A DNA stretch of 64,000 bases, from contig NZ_JANFQF010000022.1 of the NCBI RefSeq assembly GCF_024438035.1, forward strand, positions 41,768 through 105,767. The letters run 5' to 3'. Below the pieces are notes generated by a model. It was given only the letters and a program-made list of their open reading frames with translations, was not told the DNA's origin and did not search any database. The DNA is from Rhodococcus tibetensis. GTDB taxonomy: Bacteria; Actinomycetota; Actinomycetes; Mycobacteriales; Mycobacteriaceae. Position 1 is the first letter of the stretch. Each line of letters starts with the position of its first letter. The position numbers and the translations under genes are program-made. Positions 61,365 through 64,000 of this stretch are shown here, piece by piece.

Positions 61365-63767
61365 ATGGACGAGTCGACATCCGGACGCCGGACGATGCTG
61401 ACGGAGGCCGAGGCGATGGACGACGCGGCGGACACCGGGAACCCGCGGGTGGTGGTTGAGACCGAGCACGCCCGCGTGAGCTACAACGCGGGAAAGACCG
61501 TTCGCATCGGCCGCGACCCGCAGATGGAAGTCACGGTGATCGATCCGGCGGTGTCGCGAGAGCATGCGCGTCTGAGCTGGGACGACGGCTGGCAACTTGT
61601 CGACGCGGGAAGCAAGAACGGGTTCTTCGTCGACGGTAAGCGCAAGGAGCGGGTCCGCGTCACCAACCCTGTCACCGTTCGCCTGGGTAACGCTGCCGAA
61701 GGACCCGTGGTGCGGATTTCCGTCGAGGATCCGGAGGCGACGCAGCAGGCGGTGGGCGCCCGATGGGACGAGTCGACGGTGGAGGTCGGGACCCCGCGAG
61801 ACGCGGTCACCACCCGTCCTCAGGATCAGCCCGTGCCGGCCGGGTCCGTCACGGTGGGCCGCGCGCCGGACAACGACCTCGTGGTCCGGGACGTGCTCGC
61901 CTCACGCAGGCACGCCATCGTCCACGCTCGGCGGTCCGGACTCGAGATCGAGGACCTCGGGAGCGTCAACGGAACGTTCGTCGGTGGTTCCCGGGTGAGC
62001 CGCTCCCCGCTGAGTGACGGTGACGTCGTCACGGTCGGGAACACCGATTTCAGTGTGGAGGACGGTCGACTCGTTCCGCGGCGAATGACGACACCGGCCG
62101 TGAATGGACTGCACGTGCGCGGTGTCGGACTCACCATCGAGGGCGGGCGTCGACTCCTCGAGGAAGTCGATCTCACTGCCGCACCGGGTACCCTCACCGC
62201 GGTGATCGGCCCGTCCGGCGCGGGAAAGACCACGATGGCCACGGTCCTCTCCGGGTCGCAGAGCCCGACCGAAGGTGTGGTCGACTTCGAGGGCCGCAGC
62301 GTCCACGCCAACTACCAAGTCTTGCGGTCCCGCATCGGGCTGGTTCCGCAGGACGACGTCGTGCACCGGCAGCTGACCATCCGCCAGGCGCTGGGTTACG
62401 CCGCGGAGCTGAGGCTGCCACCGGACACCACGCGCATGGACCGCGAGGAGGTGATCGCGTCGGTGCTAGCCGAACTGCAGCTCACCGATCACGCCGACAC
62501 ACGGGTCGACCACCTGTCCGGCGGTCAGCGCAAGCGCGCATCGGTGGCGCTCGAGTTGCTCACCGGACCATCCCTTCTCATCCTCGACGAACCGACCTCA
62601 GGCCTCGACCCGGCGCTCGACCGGCAGATCATGGGCACATTGCGCCGCCTCGCCGACTCGGGGCGCGTCGTCGTCATCGTCACGCATTCGCTCTCGTACC
62701 TCGAGATGTGCGACCAGGTGCTCCTCCTCGCGCCGGGCGGGAAGACCGCCTACGTGGGTCCGCCGGACGAGGTCGGGGCAATGCTGGGCAGTTCCGATTG
62801 GGCGGACGTCTTCGCCCGGGTGGCGGCCGAGCCCGACGAGGTGTTCGCCGAGTACCGCGCCCGCCGGCCTTCGGTCGACGGGGGTTCGCCGTCGACGCCG
62901 CCCGGACCGTTGGGAAGCCCCGCGCACACTTCGAGGTGGAAGCAATGGAGCACCGTGTCGCGCAGGCAGATTCGGTTGATCCGCGCCGACAGGGGATACC
63001 TGATATTCCTGTCCCTCCTGCCGTTCGTCCTCGGCGGGTTGTCCGTTCTCGTGCCCGGCGACACCGGGTTCGGTCCGGCACCGCCCGAGTCGAGCGAACT
63101 GAACCAGATCCTGGTGGTTCTGATCCTCGGCGCGACCTTCATGGGTTGCTCGCTGACCATCCGCGACCTCGTCGGTGAGCGCATGATCTACCACCGAGAA
63201 CGCGCGGCCGGGCTGCTCCCGTCCGCATACCTGACGGCGAAGATCGTCGTGTTCTGCGCCGCGGGGGTCGTGCAGTCGGTGGTGATGGTGACAGTTGTCT
63301 TCGCGGGCAAGGGCCTTCCGGGAGCAGGGACGGTCATCCCCTCCGGCGCCGTCGAGCTTATCGTCGACATCGCAGTGACCACTTGCGCCTGCGTGGTGTT
63401 CGGTATGGCTTTGTCGTCGGTGGCGCGCTCCAACGAGCAGGTCATGCCGATGCTCGTCGTCGCGATCATGGTGCAGTTGGTGATGTGCGGAGGCATGATC
63501 ACGATCACCGGCCGCGCCGTCCTCGATCAGCTGTCGTGGCTGTTTCCGTCCCGCTGGGGCTTCGCCGCCGCCGCCTCGACGACGGACCTGAGTACCTACT
63601 CACCCGGCACGGAGGACGACCCGCTGTGGCAGCACGCCCCGTCGTGGTGGCTGCTCAACATCGCCATGCTGGTGGTCATCGGTGTCGTCCTCGCGGTCTT
63701 TTGCTACAGCAGACTTCGACTCCGCCGTCCGCGGCGCCGACAACGCGAACGATCGGCGACCCGGTAG
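61365..63767 (+). CDS. FHA-ABC exporter (Rv1747-like)
   Basis: 800 residues. Two FHA phosphothreonine-binding domains (about 45-115, IGRDPQMEVTVIDPAVSREHARL; about 165-230, VGRAPDNDLVVRD with SVNGTF). Then an ABC ATPase (Walker A GPSGAGKT near 283, signature LSGGQRKR near 386, Walker B LLILDEPTSGLD near 405) and an ABC-2 type membrane domain with six helices (545-790). M. tuberculosis Rv1747 has this exact order, is phosphorylated by PknF and is linked to cell-wall lipid export. The kinase at 16330 is not adjacent. Confidence 0.95.
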   Translation: MDESTSGRRTMLTEAEAMDDAADTGNPRVVVETEHARVSYNAGKTVRIGRDPQMEVTVIDPAVSREHARLSWDDGWQLVDAGSKNGFFVDGKRKERVRVTNPVTVRLGNAAEGPVVRISVEDPEATQQAVGARWDESTVEVGTPRDAVTTRPQDQPVPAGSVTVGRAPDNDLVVRDVLASRRHAIVHARRSGLEIEDLGSVNGTFVGGSRVSRSPLSDGDVVTVGNTDFSVEDGRLVPRRMTTPAVNGLHVRGVGLTIEGGRRLLEEVDLTAAPGTLTAVIGPSGAGKTTMATVLSGSQSPTEGVVDFEGRSVHANYQVLRSRIGLVPQDDVVHRQLTIRQALGYAAELRLPPDTTRMDREEVIASVLAELQLTDHADTRVDHLSGGQRKRASVALELLTGPSLLILDEPTSGLDPALDRQIMGTLRRLADSGRVVVIVTHSLSYLEMCDQVLLLAPGGKTAYVGPPDEVGAMLGSSDWADVFARVAAEPDEVFAEYRARRPSVDGGSPSTPPGPLGSPAHTSRWKQWSTVSRRQIRLIRADRGYLIFLSLLPFVLGGLSVLVPGDTGFGPAPPESSELNQILVVLILGATFMGCSLTIRDLVGERMIYHRERAAGLLPSAYLTAKIVVFCAAGVVQSVVMVTVVFAGKGLPGAGTVIPSGAVELIVDIAVTTCACVVFGMALSSVARSNEQVMPMLVVAIMVQLVMCGGMITITGRAVLDQLSWLFPSRWGFAAAASTTDLSTYSPGTEDDPLWQHAPSWWLLNIAMLVVIGVVLAVFCYSRLRLRRPRRRQRERSATR

Positions 63768-63820
63768 TCGATACCTCGGCCTCGCGAGCAGGTAGTGGGT
63801 GACACGGACGCGAGAGACGC

Positions 63821-63849
63821 GGGTGCCGTCGAAGGGCGCGACGGCACCC
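63821..63849. terminator. Hairpin between FHA-ABC and YceI genes
   Basis: Perfect 10-base arms GGGTGCCGTC / GACGGCACCC with a 9-base loop in the convergent gap. Confidence 0.75.
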
Positions 63850-63883
63850 ACATGGTGCGTCCTCACAGCGGCGAGGGAGACGA

Positions 63884-64000
63884 TCAGGCCTGGAGGCCGG
63901 CTTCGATTTCGAGGGTGATGGTGATCTTGTCGCCGACGACGGCTCCGCCGCCTTCGAGGGGCATGTCGATGCTGATGCCGAAGTCCTTGCGGTTGAGGAC
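63884..64000 (-). CDS. YceI family protein, C-terminal end (partial)
   Basis: The last 38 residues, cut by the window edge: LNRKDFGISIDMPLEGGGAV then VVGDKITITLEIEAGLQA. This matches the conserved end of YceI lipid-binding lipocalin-like proteins (KDFG and VGDKITITLEIEA). The N-terminus is outside the window. Confidence 0.85.
   Translation of the reverse strand, partial: VLNRKDFGISIDMPLEGGGAVVGDKITITLEIEAGLQA

Overview
This window is high-GC actinobacterial chromosome. Its gene content points to a mycolate-type genus, most likely Rhodococcus: an LpqH-like lipoprotein, an LdtMt2-type L,D-transpeptidase, an F420-dependent nitroreductase of the Ddn family, a cyclopropane/mycolic acid methyltransferase next to a HadA-like dehydratase, a GT87 mannosyltransferase, an Rv1747-like FHA-ABC exporter, a latex-clearing-like oxygenase with a TetR partner, and many SDR, flavin monooxygenase and acyl-CoA genes. 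The genus is an inference from gene families. I saw no rRNA, tRNA, CRISPR array or intact insertion sequence.

Layout. 1-5730: end of the respiratory complex I operon (nuoJ end, nuoK, nuoL, nuoM, nuoN), followed by an antisense 26-codon membrane micro-ORF and a cold-shock gene. 6412-12073: a PhnB-like gene, then a tightly overlapping five-gene operon ending in a TPR protein and a CHAT caspase-like protease, with three unrecognised genes before them. 12234-20063: lipoprotein, a membrane gene split by a frameshift, DinB-like protein, oxygenase/TetR pair, membrane-anchored Ser/Thr kinase, mannosyltransferase. 20232-26984: ArsR gene with a decayed AHSA1 partner, amino-acid permease and amino-acid dehydrogenase with Lrp regulator, hpd, alpha/beta hydrolase, small HhH protein. 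27071-32195: HTH/Clp-N protein with a tandem operator at its start, FdhF/YdeP oxidoreductase, sigma-region-4-only protein, atypical response regulator, small ribbon-helix-helix protein. 32831-34989: an ice-binding-domain surface protein with collagen-like repeats and an APETG sorting signal, overlapping its own class F-like sortase. 35376-41784: flavin monooxygenase, membrane protein, butanediol-type dehydrogenase, GAF regulator and acetoin-type SDR, joined by a shared GCAAC-repeat motif upstream. 42589-46143: Ddn-like protein, L,D-transpeptidase, then a gene graveyard (IclR head, NADH:flavin oxidoreductase tail, ParB-like tail). 46402-56048: PucR regulator divergent from a nine-gene catabolic operon headed by a Baeyer-Villiger monooxygenase remnant. 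56577-64000: cyclopropane synthase and dehydratase, WYL regulator divergent from a VOC/OmdA pair, YihY, methyltransferase remnant, FHA-ABC exporter, end of a YceI gene.

How genes work together. The CHAT/TPR operon looks like one functional unit, with the protease and its probable TPR regulator translated in overlap. The surface protein and sortase form a self-contained display pair. The 35-42 kb cluster looks like a ketone/diol catabolic regulon under one GAF activator. The 47-56 kb operon reads as an alcohol-ketone-lactone-acyl-CoA route whose monooxygenase has been lost and whose hydrolase carries two frame changes. At least three regulators (ArsR, HTH/Clp-N, WYL) have dyads at or just before their own start codons, suggesting autoregulation.
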